Source of the DNA: Hymenobacter ruricola
Lineage (GTDB): Bacteria; Bacteroidota; Bacteroidia; Cytophagales; Hymenobacteraceae
Assembly: GCF_015694525.1 (NCBI RefSeq)
Contig: NZ_JADQDM010000016.1
Coordinates: 52,830-116,829, forward strand
Direction: 5' to 3'
DNA: 64,000 bases
The notes under the pieces were generated by a model. That model had not been told where the DNA came from. It was given only the letters and a program-made list of their open reading frames with translations, and searched no databases. Each line of letters starts with the position of its first letter. Position 1 is the first letter of the stretch. This document shows, piece after piece, positions 17,610-27,932 of the stretch. The position numbers and the translations under genes were made by a program.

Positions 17610-18203
17610 TTACCCCGCCGGTTCGGCACCCGAAGGAAACCGCTGCTGCCACTGCCGCTTCTCAATGCTTCTCACGTTGTCTGCCTCATGCAGCGAGTGC
17701 AGGTATTGGCCAAGAATTACCAATTCCCTATCGGCGGGGTCACCCAGAAAGGGCGTAGGATAAATGGCGTTGCCGTAGCAGTTGCGCACCTTTTCCGGCG
17801 TGTCGTCCACTATCAACACGCGGTTTAGATTGTAGCCCAGCCGCCGCACTTTCTTCAGCAGTTTGGCATATTCGTAGTGGCTGGCCCCGTCCGGGTTGTA
17901 GTAGCCGTACTCATCGATTTGGGGCAAAGCCAAGGGCGTGCAACGCGAGCGGCTCCACACAAATACCGGTTGTATTTCGGCTGGAAATACCCGTTCCACC
18001 ACCTGCTTCACGTAGTCGTCGCTGGCCGACGACCACAGGGCCAAATCGAACAGCTCCGCGCACGCGGCCAGAAACGCCTCCAGGCCCGGGCGCTTATAAA
18101 CGTAGTACTACGCGAAATCATCGCCCAGCTTGGTTGCCGTGGCGTGAATCAGCGTTTCGTCTAGGTCCAGGATGAGCAGGATTTTACTTCTCGTCTCAGT
18201 CAT
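17610..18203 (-). pseudogene. HAD/FCP1-like phosphatase broken by one amber codon
   Basis: Reading from the ATG at 18203, the frame encodes LLILDLDETLIHA, the DxDx(T) catalytic motif of NIF/FCP1-like HAD phosphatases, then meets TAG at 18110-18108 (codon 32). The same frame continues without further interruption for 165 codons: YYVYKRPGLEAFLAAC, the LALWSSAS motif II, and RVLIVDDTPEKVRN motif IV. All other HAD motifs are intact. A single base change (for example GAG to TAG) explains it, so this is either a recent pseudogene, a suppressed codon, or a sequencing error. It overlaps the upstream ATP-grasp gene by 8 bases. Confidence 0.85.
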
Positions 18204-18978
18204 CAGACGTACTGCTATTCCTCGTTGATTCGGCCAGGTGTTGCAGGGCCGTTTGGTACAGTTCCGCCGGTGTCCATTCCTTGGTATCAGATACCTGGCC
18301 ATCGCCGACTTCAATAATCAGCGGTTGGCCGTCGGGCCGATGGGCCACGTCAACCGTGTACAACCATCGGCTTTGCAAAGCGGCCAGGGCCGGCAACAAT
18401 GTGGACGGAAACTCGCGGCCATTGGCCCCGAACGCCCGGTTGCGCACCGCAAAAAATCGTTGTTCCGGCTGGTCAGACAGCTCCACAAATTCGCGCACAA
18501 ACAATTCCTGGCTTTCATTTTCCAAGTGCTTGCCCAGCACCTTCCGCAGTTCCTCCGGCGAATGAATGACGGAATCTTCTCCGAAGGATTTGCTCAGCCC
18601 TTTGACAAAACAACGCCCGTCGCGGCGCAACAAAGCCGCCACCACTTCTTCCGCCGCATCCGCTTGTACTACCTGGCTGCGCGGTGTAAATTCTGCAACC
18701 GCCGCGTACCAGCCCGGCGCTTGGTGAGAAGCCAGATACATGGCCGCCGGCACCAACAGCGGCGTCAGTTGCTCCAGTTGCTCGTATTCATCCGCCGTCA
18801 GCATCCAGCCGCGGTAGAGCGTGGGCCATTGGGCATTGGGCTGCTGGTAAAGCTTGTTTCGCTCGGCATCGTAGAGGCAAACGGTGTGGCCGTGCCGTTG
18901 GGCTGCTTCCATTTCGTCCTGCCACATCGGGTCGATGGCGCGCTGGTAGGGCAGACTGGGCAGGAGGATGTTGAGCAT
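18196..18978 (-). CDS. ATP-grasp domain protein (DUF4343-like)
   Basis: A 260-residue protein with the features of the ATP-grasp fold: FVKGLSKSFGEDSVI (nucleotide-contacting Lys), ELFVREFVELSDQPEQRFF, and the metal-binding C-terminal PLIIEVGDGQVSD. Enzymes of the fold join a carboxylate to an amine or thiol through an acyl-phosphate; the substrate of this group is unknown. It is translationally coupled (8-base overlap) to the broken HAD phosphatase gene downstream, so the two probably worked together. The ATG at 18978 begins MLNILLPSLPYQ. Confidence 0.8.
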   Translation of the reverse strand: MLNILLPSLPYQRAIDPMWQDEMEAAQRHGHTVCLYDAERNKLYQQPNAQWPTLYRGWMLTADEYEQLEQLTPLLVPAAMYLASHQAPGWYAAVAEFTPRSQVVQADAAEEVVAALLRRDGRCFVKGLSKSFGEDSVIHSPEELRKVLGKHLENESQELFVREFVELSDQPEQRFFAVRNRAFGANGREFPSTLLPALAALQSRWLYTVDVAHRPDGQPLIIEVGDGQVSDTKEWTPAELYQTALQHLAESTRNSSTSDD

Positions 18979-19010
18979 GGCTAGCAGGATTTATGTGCCG
19001 AAAATAACGG

Positions 19011-19196
19011 GTGGGCCATCTCACCGAAACCAATGGTGCCGTTTTCAAAGCCGTGGCCGCCAAAGACACCCAACGCGCTTTCATCGCCACGGTGCTTTCC
19101 AGCCTCGCCAAAACCCTCAGCGCCAATTTTCCCGATGGGGCCGAGTACCGGGCCGAGCGGCGGGCCGCCGGCTTCCAGAAACAGGCTTTTTGCTGA
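19011..19196 (+). other. short open frame, possible gene remnant
   Basis: A GTG-initiated 61-codon frame (GHLTETNGAVFKAVAAKDTQ...) between two minus-strand genes. Its composition is that of a soluble helical peptide and it ends in TGA at 19194-19196. It could be a remnant of a gene or chance; no homologue is recognised. Nothing else is seen in 18979-19225. Confidence 0.2.
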
Positions 19197-19225
19197 CAGC
19201 TCCGGCAACGGCGCCGCTTGGCGTT

Positions 19226-19669
19226 TCAGACAGTATTAGGCTTAGTTACGGTAGAGGCTAGTCTCATTCCCGGTTGCAAATCCTCTCGGTAATAATAAAG
19301 AACTGTATCCGTATTATATGAAATGCTTGCGGCGGCGATGATAACATCCGTCTTGGAATCTTCTACCCTGAAAATAAATAGGTCAAACCCTTGTTCTATT
19401 TCGAGTTGAAAATTCATTTGGTATGCTTCTGCCTGCTCAGGAATTATAAAAACAGGCAACCTAGTGTCTGATTTCCAATTCTGGAAATACACCGAAGCAA
19501 AGAATACGTTGTGGAATGTTATTTCCAACTCGTGATAATAACAGAAATCAGTACTTCCAGTAATTACCAAATCATTGCCATTAGAAGAGCCAACACAGAA
19601 GTCAAACCACGCATTCTGCCTGATTATCGTGTCTATTTCTTCGACTGTTTTGCGCGTTTCATCTGTCAT
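19226..19669 (-). CDS. hypothetical protein, AT-rich
   Basis: A 147-residue soluble protein starting MTDETRKTVEEIDTIIRQNA. It is rich in Phe, Tyr, Ile and acidic residues, with an alternating beta pattern (for example ISYNTDTVLYYYREDL). No family is recognised; it has the look of small, orphan, immunity- or SUKH-like cytosolic proteins but no specific motif. The gene is clearly AT-richer than its surroundings, a sign of transfer. The longer upstream frame runs into GC-rich non-coding sequence, so the ATG at 19669 was chosen. Confidence 0.6.
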   Translation of the reverse strand: MTDETRKTVEEIDTIIRQNAWFDFCVGSSNGNDLVITGSTDFCYYHELEITFHNVFFASVYFQNWKSDTRLPVFIIPEQAEAYQMNFQLEIEQGFDLFIFRVEDSKTDVIIAAASISYNTDTVLYYYREDLQPGMRLASTVTKPNTV

Positions 19670-19817
19670 TTCCAAGTGTAAGCTTTGGGCTGGACCGTTT
19701 GATGACGCAAGTAGCACCGGAATGGACCCAACTCCCTGCGCCCTTGTCAGGCCCGCCCCACCCCTTCTCACCAAAACCGGCCACCCCGGCACCAAAGCCC
19801 GGCGCGGGCCGCAAATC

Positions 19818-19834
19818 GGTGACAGTTTGTCACC
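19818..19834. promoter_or_regulatory. palindrome upstream of dnaK, candidate operator
   Basis: GGTGACA-gtt-TGTCACC, a perfect 7-bp inverted repeat with a 3-base spacer, 98 bases before the dnaK ATG. It overlaps the TTTG at 19826-19829 that could serve as the -33 element. Confidence 0.45.
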
Positions 19835-19854
19835 AAAACGACGCTGGTACGTTG
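19826..19854 (+). promoter_or_regulatory. candidate dnaK promoter
   Basis: TTTG at 19826-19829, 18 bp spacer, and TACGTTG at 19848-19854, close to the Bacteroidota -33/-7 pattern. The leader would be about 75 bases. Confidence 0.4.
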
Positions 19855-19932
19855 CTTGTAATCGTCGGGCAGCGGCGGCAACGCCCGCGTATGACCTGAC
19901 ATTCCACTCCTAACCAACCAACACCCCAAAAC

Positions 19933-21879
<1,947 letters not shown>

Positions 21880-21901
21880 TCCCCGCTAGCCGCATGCAAT
21901 G

Positions 21902-21936
21902 AAAAGGCCCGGAGGCGCAAGCTTCCGGGCCTTTTT
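21902..21936 (+). terminator. rho-independent terminator of dnaK
   Basis: Stem AAAAGGCCCGGA / TCCGGGCCTTTT with a short loop and a following T-run, 22 bases after the dnaK stop. Confidence 0.88.
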
Positions 21937-21941
21937 GCGTT

Positions 21942-21949
21942 TATATTTG
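21942..21949 (+). promoter_or_regulatory. -7 box TATATTTG
   Basis: Perfect TAnnTTTG match ending 4 bases before the ATG at 21954, directly after the dnaK terminator. It implies a leaderless or near-leaderless transcript. Confidence 0.55.
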
Positions 21950-21953
21950 GCTT

Positions 21954-22739
21954 ATGACGAATACGTATGGCCTGCGCATGCTGCTCATCGGGTTGGGGTG
22001 GCTGCTGATGGGCCACCTCCCGGCTTCGGCCCAGGCGAAAGCCGAGCTGAACGCCAGCAGCGCGCCGGCGGCGCCCCGCCAGGTGGCCCAACCACTCGCC
22101 GTTCCCATGCCGGCCGACACCGGCGCTTTTCCGCTGAGCTACTGCACCTCGCTGCCCCGGCTGAGCGTTGACGATTGGGAGCAGGATTACGCGAAATATG
22201 AGCGTTTGCTCACGCCCGAGATTCGCCGCACGCAACTGGGACTTAGCTACCTGCAGGGCAACGTGCAGGTATGGTGGTGCCAGCCTTCGGCCTCGCCGCA
22301 CGCCCAGCTCGACACGCTGACGCGGGTGGCCAACGCCGCGCAGCTGGAAGGAAAATGGAAAAGCGTGCTCGCCCGCACCATCGTGCACCGGGATTCGGCG
22401 GTGATTCGGGAAAAGAAATTCTACCGCAGTGCCCGGCTGAAAGCCAGCGATGAACAGGTGGACGTGACGCTGGCCGATGGCCGCATCACGCTGCTGGCCC
22501 GGCACGGCGCGACGGCGCCGCTGGAAAAACTCGGCCGCAAAAAATACGCCCTGGTCAACGGCCGCTACCTGCTGGTGTATGGCTTGGCCAAGGGAGCCGG
22601 GGCCGTTTCGCAGGTGGGCCTCGACCCGGCGGGCCGGCTGGTGCTGCACAGCTGCGCCGTGACGGAGCGGAAGGTGCGCGGGCAATACCTGACGTATGAA
22701 ACGGTGCTCAACCAGACGGTTTTCGAGCGCCAGCCCTGA
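21954..22739 (+). CDS. hypothetical secreted protein
   Basis: A 261-residue protein with a signal peptide (residues 1-27, ending ASAQ). The mature part has mixed beta strands, three Cys residues and no recognised domain. It is placed directly after dnaK but has its own promoter. Function unknown; an envelope or exported role is inferred only from the signal peptide. The following 222 bases (22740-22961) hold no gene I can support. Confidence 0.65.
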   Translation: MTNTYGLRMLLIGLGWLLMGHLPASAQAKAELNASSAPAAPRQVAQPLAVPMPADTGAFPLSYCTSLPRLSVDDWEQDYAKYERLLTPEIRRTQLGLSYLQGNVQVWWCQPSASPHAQLDTLTRVANAAQLEGKWKSVLARTIVHRDSAVIREKKFYRSARLKASDEQVDVTLADGRITLLARHGATAPLEKLGRKKYALVNGRYLLVYGLAKGAGAVSQVGLDPAGRLVLHSCAVTERKVRGQYLTYETVLNQTVFERQP

Positions 22740-22961
22740 TGATGCCCCAGGGCAGCTGCTCCCTAATGGCTAGCTGATTAACCGCCATCGCCGGCGCGAA
22801 AGCTTCTTGATGAAACTGCGCTTATACCGTCACTTTTCAACGCTGGAAGATTCGCAGGCTTTGCTGGGGCTGCGGTTTCCTTTGTCGCAGTTGTAAGCGG
22901 AAGTTGGGCGTAGCACGTCGGGCTTTTTTGTTTCCTTTGCTCGCCCATCTTTACTTCTTCC

Positions 22962-23621
22962 ATGCTGGAATTCCACAAGTACCAATCTTTTCCTTCGGCC
23001 GAGGCCGCCGAGCCTTTTCTGGAGCTGCTGCGCCAGCACAACGTGCCCTTTGAAACGGCCGTGGACACCGGCGAGCCCGTTTTTAACCCGGCGTTCACCT
23101 TCAACAACACCTACGCGACCTTCGTGGTGAAGCTGCACGGGCCCGATTTTGAGTGGGTGCGCCGCCTGGAAGAAGACGCCAGCCGGGAGCTGATTGCCAC
23201 CATCAGCCCCGACCATTACCTGTTCAAGTTCACTGATGCCGAGCTGTTCGACATCCTGGTGAACCCCCACGAGTGGAGCAACCCGGACGTTATCTTGGCC
23301 GGGCAGCTGCTGCGCCAGCGCGGCCGCGACGTGTCGGTGGACGCCATCCGGCTGATGCGGGAGCACCGCGTGGCGGAGCAAAAGCAGCCCGAGCCGTCGG
23401 CCACGGGCCTCGTGCGGTGGGGCTACGGACTGGCCCTGCTCGGCGGTGTGCTTTCCATCATCATCGGCTGGAATCTGTACGCCGACAAGAAACTGCTGTC
23501 CGATGGCCGCGAAGTGCTGGCCCACACCCCGCAGGACCGGGTGCACGGCCTGCGCATCATGGCGCTGGGCACGGTCTGCTTCCTCTTCTGGGTGTGGGTG
23601 CGCTTCGTGCGAGGCAACTAA
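22962..23621 (+). CDS. hypothetical membrane protein with DUF2007-like N-terminus
   Basis: A 219-residue protein. The N-terminal 140 residues are cytosolic, and the segment around residues 8-40 (SFPSAEAAEPFLELLRQHNV) resembles small signal-transducing DUF2007-type folds. Two helices follow (about 152-172 and 195-212) with a short loop, ending in RFVRGN. It is unrelated to its neighbours. Function unknown. Confidence 0.65.
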   Translation: MLEFHKYQSFPSAEAAEPFLELLRQHNVPFETAVDTGEPVFNPAFTFNNTYATFVVKLHGPDFEWVRRLEEDASRELIATISPDHYLFKFTDAELFDILVNPHEWSNPDVILAGQLLRQRGRDVSVDAIRLMREHRVAEQKQPEPSATGLVRWGYGLALLGGVLSIIIGWNLYADKKLLSDGREVLAHTPQDRVHGLRIMALGTVCFLFWVWVRFVRGN

Positions 23622-23739
23622 TAATAAATAGCATTTCCACGCCGCCTTTAACCTTTCACTGGTTCTTTCTCGTAAGCGCGGCCAGGGTGGTCCGTAATGC
23701 CCTCATACCATTTGCTCTCCCAACGGCGCCCAGTCTCCC

Positions 23740-24402
23740 ATGAAATTCTCTTCCCTCCTGTTTCCTGCCCGCGCCCTGGCCCTGGGCGGCCTGCTCTTCG
23801 CCACCGCCGAGTGCAGCGTGAGCGAACAAGTCAAAGACAAGCCCAGCGGCAAAAACGTCTCGGCCGAAGCCCTCGAAAACGAGGCCTACGCGCTCATGCA
23901 ATACCGCCTCAACTTCGTGGACGAAGCCAAGCTCGGCGGCCAGGACATCCTGTTTGTGCGCCAAGCGGCCGATATTGCCTCGCCCCAGCAAGAGCAGCTA
24001 CAGGCCGCCCTGAAGAAAGGCAACCTGCCCCTGCACCTCAAAATGCGGGTGTACGCCAAAAACCCCAGCGCCACCAGCGTGCAGCTCAAGCAGCTCGACT
24101 ACCAGCTGCTGCTCGACGGCAAAGAGCTGACCACCGGCACCACCGGCCAGAACCTACAGCTGGAAGCCAGCGCCATCGAAACCCTGCCCATTGCCATTGA
24201 TATGAACGTGAAGCCCGCGCAACTCAGCGGCAGCACGCCGGCGGCCTTCGCCGCGGGTTTCACCGATTTCACCGCCGCCAACCGCCGCCTCACCATGCGC
24301 ATCCGGCCGGTGTACGTGGGTGCCAGCGGCCGCCAAGTGCCGCCAACCGATTTTGAAACCATTCAGTTGGTGACAGCCAAGAAGGCGGTTTCGGCGAAGT
24401 AA
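23740..24402 (+). CDS. LEA-type-2-like lipoprotein
   Basis: A 220-residue protein with a lipoprotein-like signal (TAEC, Cys near residue 25). Residues about 85-150 carry the LEA14/WHy-like beta-sandwich pattern (LKMRVYAKNPSATSVQLKQLD, followed by LDGKELTTGTTG). Such proteins are widespread in Bacteroidota envelopes; a role in desiccation or stress is often assumed but not proved. It converges on the next gene with a family A repeat between. Confidence 0.7.
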   Translation: MKFSSLLFPARALALGGLLFATAECSVSEQVKDKPSGKNVSAEALENEAYALMQYRLNFVDEAKLGGQDILFVRQAADIASPQQEQLQAALKKGNLPLHLKMRVYAKNPSATSVQLKQLDYQLLLDGKELTTGTTGQNLQLEASAIETLPIAIDMNVKPAQLSGSTPAAFAAGFTDFTAANRRLTMRIRPVYVGASGRQVPPTDFETIQLVTAKKAVSAK

Positions 24403-24432
24403 ACCAAGCTTCAACCGGCCAAAAAGGCCCCG

Positions 24433-24543
24433 AAAGCCCGTCATGTCGAGCTTGTCGAGACATCTCGCGTGGCATAACTAATCCATTGATTGAGTTAGTA
24501 ATAGCACGCGAGATGTCTCGACAAGCTCGACATGACGGGCTTT
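24433..24543. repeat. intergenic inverted repeat, family A, copy 2
   Basis: Arms beginning AAAGCCCGTCATGTCGAGCT and its complement, core GAGACATCTCGCG / CGCGAGATGTCTC. It lies between converging genes. A 19-bp tandem duplication (GACGGGCTTTTTGCTGCGT, twice) follows at 24534-24571. Confidence 0.9.
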
Positions 24544-24576
24544 TTGCTGCGTGACGGGCTTTTTGCTGCGTGCTTT

Positions 24577-25695
24577 TTATTGCTCGCCGTTGGCCACGTC
24601 CTCCACGCCTTCCTCGATTTTCTCTTCGGCTTCCTCATGGTCGTCGGCATCAGCGTCTTCCAGCTCCAGCTCTTGCTCTTGCCAGCCGCTGGGTTCGTAG
24701 CTGAGGCGGATGTAGATGGGAAAATGGTCGGAGCCAATGTGGGTGAGGCGCACCAGCCGCTGCAAGCGGAAGTGGGCGGAGTGAAACACGTGGTCGAGCG
24801 GCCAGCGCAGCAGCTTGTAGTCGGCGTGGAAAGTGGGCAGCAGGCCGCGGCCGATGCGCGGGTCGAGCAGGCGCGACAGGCGCCGGAACAGTTCCGAGGT
24901 GTGCGACCAGGCCACGTCGTTGAGGTCGCCGGCCACAATGGTGGGGCCGTCGCGCTTTTCTATCACCCGGCCCACCACCAGCAGCTCGGCGTCGCGGCGG
25001 GCGCTGTTTTTCGATTCCTGCGGCGCGGGCGGCTTGGGGTGCAGGAAGTGCAGGTTGACGGGCACGCCGTTGGGCAGCACCGCGCAGCCGTGAAACGAGG
25101 GAATCTCGGGGTCCAGGATGTAGCGAATCTGGGGCTCGCGCAGCGGCAGGCGCGAAAACACCAGCATGCCGTAGGTGTTGGGCAGCGGCGCGTGGCAGGT
25201 GTAGGGAAACTCGGTTTCGATGCGCTTGAGCTGGCTCAGCCACCAGTCGTCGGTTTCCACGGCCAGCACGATGTCGGGGTGGTAGTGCCGGATGTGGCCG
25301 AGCAGGCGCGAGGCGTCGCGGTTGTACATCAGCACGTTGGCCACCATCAGGCTGATGTGGTGGTCGTCGTCATCGTCGGGCCGGCTGGCCTGCGCCACCT
25401 GGATGCGGTGCAGCGGCGTGTAGGGCCAGATGCGGCTAATCTGGTACACCAGCGCCGCCACCAGGCTCGCCAGAAACAAGTCGGCGCCGAAGCTGCGCGC
25501 GGTGGGCAGGGCCAGCGCGGCGGCCAGGCTCAGGCCCAGCCCGGCCACGATTTGCAGGCGCGGGAAGTCGCAGATGCGAATCCACCAGGCGGTTTGGCGC
25601 AGAATGGGCAGCAGCGTCACCAGGATGGCCGCGCCGCCCACCACCCACACCACCCAGTGGCCGACGGTGAGCAGAACGGAAGAAATAGTAGCCAT
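24577..25695 (-). CDS. membrane endonuclease/exonuclease/phosphatase (EEP) family protein
   Basis: A 372-residue protein with three N-terminal helices (about 5-30, 45-62 and 70-88) and a C-terminal EEP domain. Catalytic motifs are visible: LMVANVLMYN, VLAVETDDWW, TIVAGDLNDVAWS and HIGSDHFPIYI. The tail is strongly acidic (DADADDHEEAEEKIEEGVED). EEP enzymes cut phosphodiesters or phosphomonoesters of nucleic acids, lipids or inositols; this membrane-tethered group is uncharacterised. It ends next to a family A repeat, and purE starts 10 bases upstream of its ATG, so the two are co-transcribed. A TTG two codons earlier is an alternative start. Confidence 0.87.
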   Translation of the reverse strand: MATISSVLLTVGHWVVWVVGGAAILVTLLPILRQTAWWIRICDFPRLQIVAGLGLSLAAALALPTARSFGADLFLASLVAALVYQISRIWPYTPLHRIQVAQASRPDDDDDHHISLMVANVLMYNRDASRLLGHIRHYHPDIVLAVETDDWWLSQLKRIETEFPYTCHAPLPNTYGMLVFSRLPLREPQIRYILDPEIPSFHGCAVLPNGVPVNLHFLHPKPPAPQESKNSARRDAELLVVGRVIEKRDGPTIVAGDLNDVAWSHTSELFRRLSRLLDPRIGRGLLPTFHADYKLLRWPLDHVFHSAHFRLQRLVRLTHIGSDHFPIYIRLSYEPSGWQEQELELEDADADDHEEAEEKIEEGVEDVANGEQ

Positions 25696-25704
25696 GCACA
25701 AAGC

Positions 25705-26277
25705 CTACAAATCGTCCTGAAAGCCGCCCTTGCGCAGCTCCTCGATGGTGCGCATCACCCGGTCTTTGAGGGTGGTGCGGTATTTCTCCAGCGCATCGGC
25801 CAAGCGGGCGTTGTTGAGGGCCAGAATCTGGGTGGCCAGCACGGCGGCGTTGGCGGCGCTGTCGATGCCCACGGTGGCCACCGGCACCCCGGCCGGCATC
25901 TGAATCATGCTCAGAATCGAATCCAGGCCCTGCACCGAAATGGTGCTGTTGATGGGAACCCCAATCACGGGCAGCGTGGTGAAGGCCGCCACCATGCCCG
26001 GTAGGTGGGCCGCCCCGCCCCCGCCAGCAATGAGCACGCGCAGGCCGCGCTTGCGGGCGCTTTCGGCGTATTCGACCATGCGGTGGGGCGTGCGGTGCGG
26101 CGACACCAGCGTGATGTCGTAGGGAATGCCGAACTGGCGGAGCAAATCGGCGGCGGCCGACATGATTTTCAGGTCCGACTTCGACCCCATGATGATGCCC
26201 ACGATGGGGTTTTCGGTCACGGGGCGGTCGGTTTCGGAACCAGCGGAATGTTCGCCGGTGGAGGAGTCAGGAAGCAT
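25705..26277 (-). CDS. purE: 5-(carboxyamino)imidazole ribonucleotide mutase
   Basis: A 190-residue enzyme that converts N5-CAIR to 4-carboxy-5-aminoimidazole ribonucleotide in purine synthesis. The signature IIMGSKSDLKIM, VSPHRTPHRM and IAGGGGAAHLPGM are intact. The first 25 residues before IVGIIMGSKSD are an extension. It is the promoter-proximal gene of a two-gene unit with the EEP gene and is divergent from marC. No other pur genes are nearby. A TATTTTG box lies about 63 bases upstream of the ATG. Confidence 0.95.
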   Translation of the reverse strand: MLPDSSTGEHSAGSETDRPVTENPIVGIIMGSKSDLKIMSAAADLLRQFGIPYDITLVSPHRTPHRMVEYAESARKRGLRVLIAGGGGAAHLPGMVAAFTTLPVIGVPINSTISVQGLDSILSMIQMPAGVPVATVGIDSAANAAVLATQILALNNARLADALEKYRTTLKDRVMRTIEELRKGGFQDDL

Positions 26278-26377
26278 TGGGTGGGAAAGCGAATGAGAAT
26301 AAACGGGGCTACGGAAAGCAGCAGCTCCCCGTTGAGGTGGCAAAATAGTACTTTTCCGCCCGGCTCGCCCGTTTCCC

Positions 26378-26385
26378 TACCTTTG
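26378..26385 (+). promoter_or_regulatory. -7 box TACCTTTG for marC
   Basis: Perfect TAnnTTTG match ending 6 bases before the marC ATG. It implies a leaderless transcript and overlaps the divergent purE promoter region. Confidence 0.55.
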
Positions 26386-26391
26386 CGCCCT

Positions 26392-27012
26392 ATGGAAGTT
26401 CTGCTCGCCACCTTCACCACCCTGTTTTCCATCGTCAATCCGTTCGGGGCGATGCCGGTTTTCCTGACTCTTACGGCCGAGGACCGCGCCGCCGAGCGGG
26501 CCCGCACCGCCCTGCGCGCCTGCGTCTACATGGTGGCCATTCTGAGCGTGGCCTTCTTCGGCGGGCAGTACATTCTCAACTTTTTCGGCATCAACATCCA
26601 GCATTTGCGCATTGCGGGCGGCATCCTGCTCATGCGCTCGGCCTTCGAGCTGCTCACGCCCGGCGCCAACCGTGACCGGGTGGGCCCCGACGCCCTCGAA
26701 GAAAGCAAGCACAAAGACGACATCAGCTTCACGCCACTGGCCATGCCCATGCTCTCCGGGCCGGGGTCCATGGCCATCTGCATCGGCCTCATTCGGCCCA
26801 CCTACGTCGACAAAGCCATGACCGTGTTCGGCTTTGCGCTGGTGGCTTTGGCGGCGTTCATCATTCTGCTCTTCTCCTTGCGCCTCACGCGGGTGCTGGG
26901 CAAGCCCGGCATGGCGGCCATGGCGCGCATCATGGGCTTCATCACGTTGGCCATCGGGGTCAATTTCTTCGCCACGGCCATCGCCGCGCTGTTTCCGGGG
27001 CTGACGCGGTAA
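26392..27012 (+). CDS. MarC family inner membrane protein
   Basis: A 206-residue protein with six hydrophobic helices and the conserved FSIVNPFGAMPVFLTLT N-terminal motif of the MarC/UPF0056 family. The family is inner-membrane, of unproved function; the old link with antibiotic resistance was not upheld. The central LAMPMLSGPGSMA is a family hallmark. The ATG at 26392 gives normal length; the longer frame is an extension through the purE promoter. Confidence 0.9.
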   Translation: MEVLLATFTTLFSIVNPFGAMPVFLTLTAEDRAAERARTALRACVYMVAILSVAFFGGQYILNFFGINIQHLRIAGGILLMRSAFELLTPGANRDRVGPDALEESKHKDDISFTPLAMPMLSGPGSMAICIGLIRPTYVDKAMTVFGFALVALAAFIILLFSLRLTRVLGKPGMAAMARIMGFITLAIGVNFFATAIAALFPGLTR

Positions 27013-27018
27013 GGTTAA

Positions 27019-27127
27019 AAGAACGTCATGTCGAGCTGGTTGAGACATCTCGCGTGCTATTACTAACTCAATCAATGGATTAGTTACGGCACGCGAGATG
27101 TCTCGACCAGCTCGACATGACGTTCTT
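27019..27127. repeat. intergenic inverted repeat, family A, copy 3
   Basis: Arms AAGAACGTCATGTCGAGCTG and complement ending CATGACGTTCTT, with the GAGACATCTCGCGTGC core, between converging marC and the response-regulator gene. Confidence 0.9.
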
Positions 27128-27143
27128 ACACTATACAGATGGC

Positions 27144-27821
27144 CTACCAAATCAGCTTATACCCAATCCCGCGCACGTTCACAATCTGCACCTGCGGGTC
27201 TTCTTTCAGGCAGCGGCGCAGGCGGGTGATGAACACATCGAGGCTGCGGCCGTTAAAAAAAGAGTCGTCGCCCCACAGGTCGCGCAGCACCACGCTGCGC
27301 TCCAAAACCCGGTTGCGCTGGTCGTAGAGGCGCTTCAGCAGTTCGGCTTCGCGGTTGGTGAGGGTTTCCTCGTGGGCGCCGAAGCGCAGCTTCTGCTTGG
27401 GATGGTCGAACTGGTAGCGGCCGATGGCGAGCGGCCCGGCGGGCGCGGGCACGGCGGCGGGCGGGCGCGAGAGCTGGGCCTTGATGCGCACAATGAGCTC
27501 GTCCATGCTGAAGGGCTTTTTCAGGTAGTCGTTGCCGCCCAGCTCGAAACCGCGCACCACGTCGGCCGGCTGCGAGCGGGCGGTGAGAAAAAGAATGGGC
27601 ACGGCCGCGTTTTCGCGCCGGATTTGCTCGGCCAGCGAGAAGCCGTCGAGCTTGGGCATCATCACGTCGGCCACCACCATGTCGGGGCACTGCTGCCGGA
27701 ACAGGCGCAGGCCGGCCTCGCCATCGGCCGCCAATTGCACGGCGAAGCCGCGGCTTTCCAGGCTGTCTTTGACGATGAGGCCGAGCGAGGGCTCGTCTTC
27801 GATGAGGAGGATGTTGGGCAT
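27144..27821 (-). CDS. OmpR/PhoB-type response regulator
   Basis: A 225-residue DNA-binding regulator. The receiver domain (1-120) has the acidic pocket at IEDE, the phospho-acceptor Asp52 in VVADVMMPKLDG, Thr in LTARSQ and Lys in LKKPFS. The C-terminal winged-helix domain (130-225) has the recognition-helix segment SLDVFITRLRRCLKED. It lies directly downstream of its partner histidine kinase, separated by a 111-base gap with a family A repeat. A phased repeat array upstream of the divergent GLPGLI operon is the likely target. Confidence 0.95.
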   Translation of the reverse strand: MPNILLIEDEPSLGLIVKDSLESRGFAVQLAADGEAGLRLFRQQCPDMVVADVMMPKLDGFSLAEQIRRENAAVPILFLTARSQPADVVRGFELGGNDYLKKPFSMDELIVRIKAQLSRPPAAVPAPAGPLAIGRYQFDHPKQKLRFGAHEETLTNREAELLKRLYDQRNRVLERSVVLRDLWGDDSFFNGRSLDVFITRLRRCLKEDPQVQIVNVRGIGYKLIW

Positions 27822-27840
27822 TTTGGCTGTTAACATAAAA

Positions 27841-27928
27841 CCGTCAGGTCGAGCTTGCCGAGACATCTCGCTCGGGATAACTAATTAGTTTTTGCACGCG
27901 AGATGTCTCGGCAAGCTCGACCTGACGG
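27841..27928. repeat. intergenic inverted repeat, family A, copy 4
   Basis: Arms CCGTCAGGTCGAGCTTGCCG and complement ending CCTGACGG, between the histidine kinase stop and the response-regulator start on the same strand. A hairpin here could set the kinase to regulator mRNA ratio. Confidence 0.9.
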
Positions 27929-27932
27929 GCGA

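Noticed and set aside
24534..24571. 19-bp tandem duplication as a mobile-element footprint
   Set aside because: It only duplicates the edge of the family A repeat and adjoining bases; no transposase or target-site duplication.
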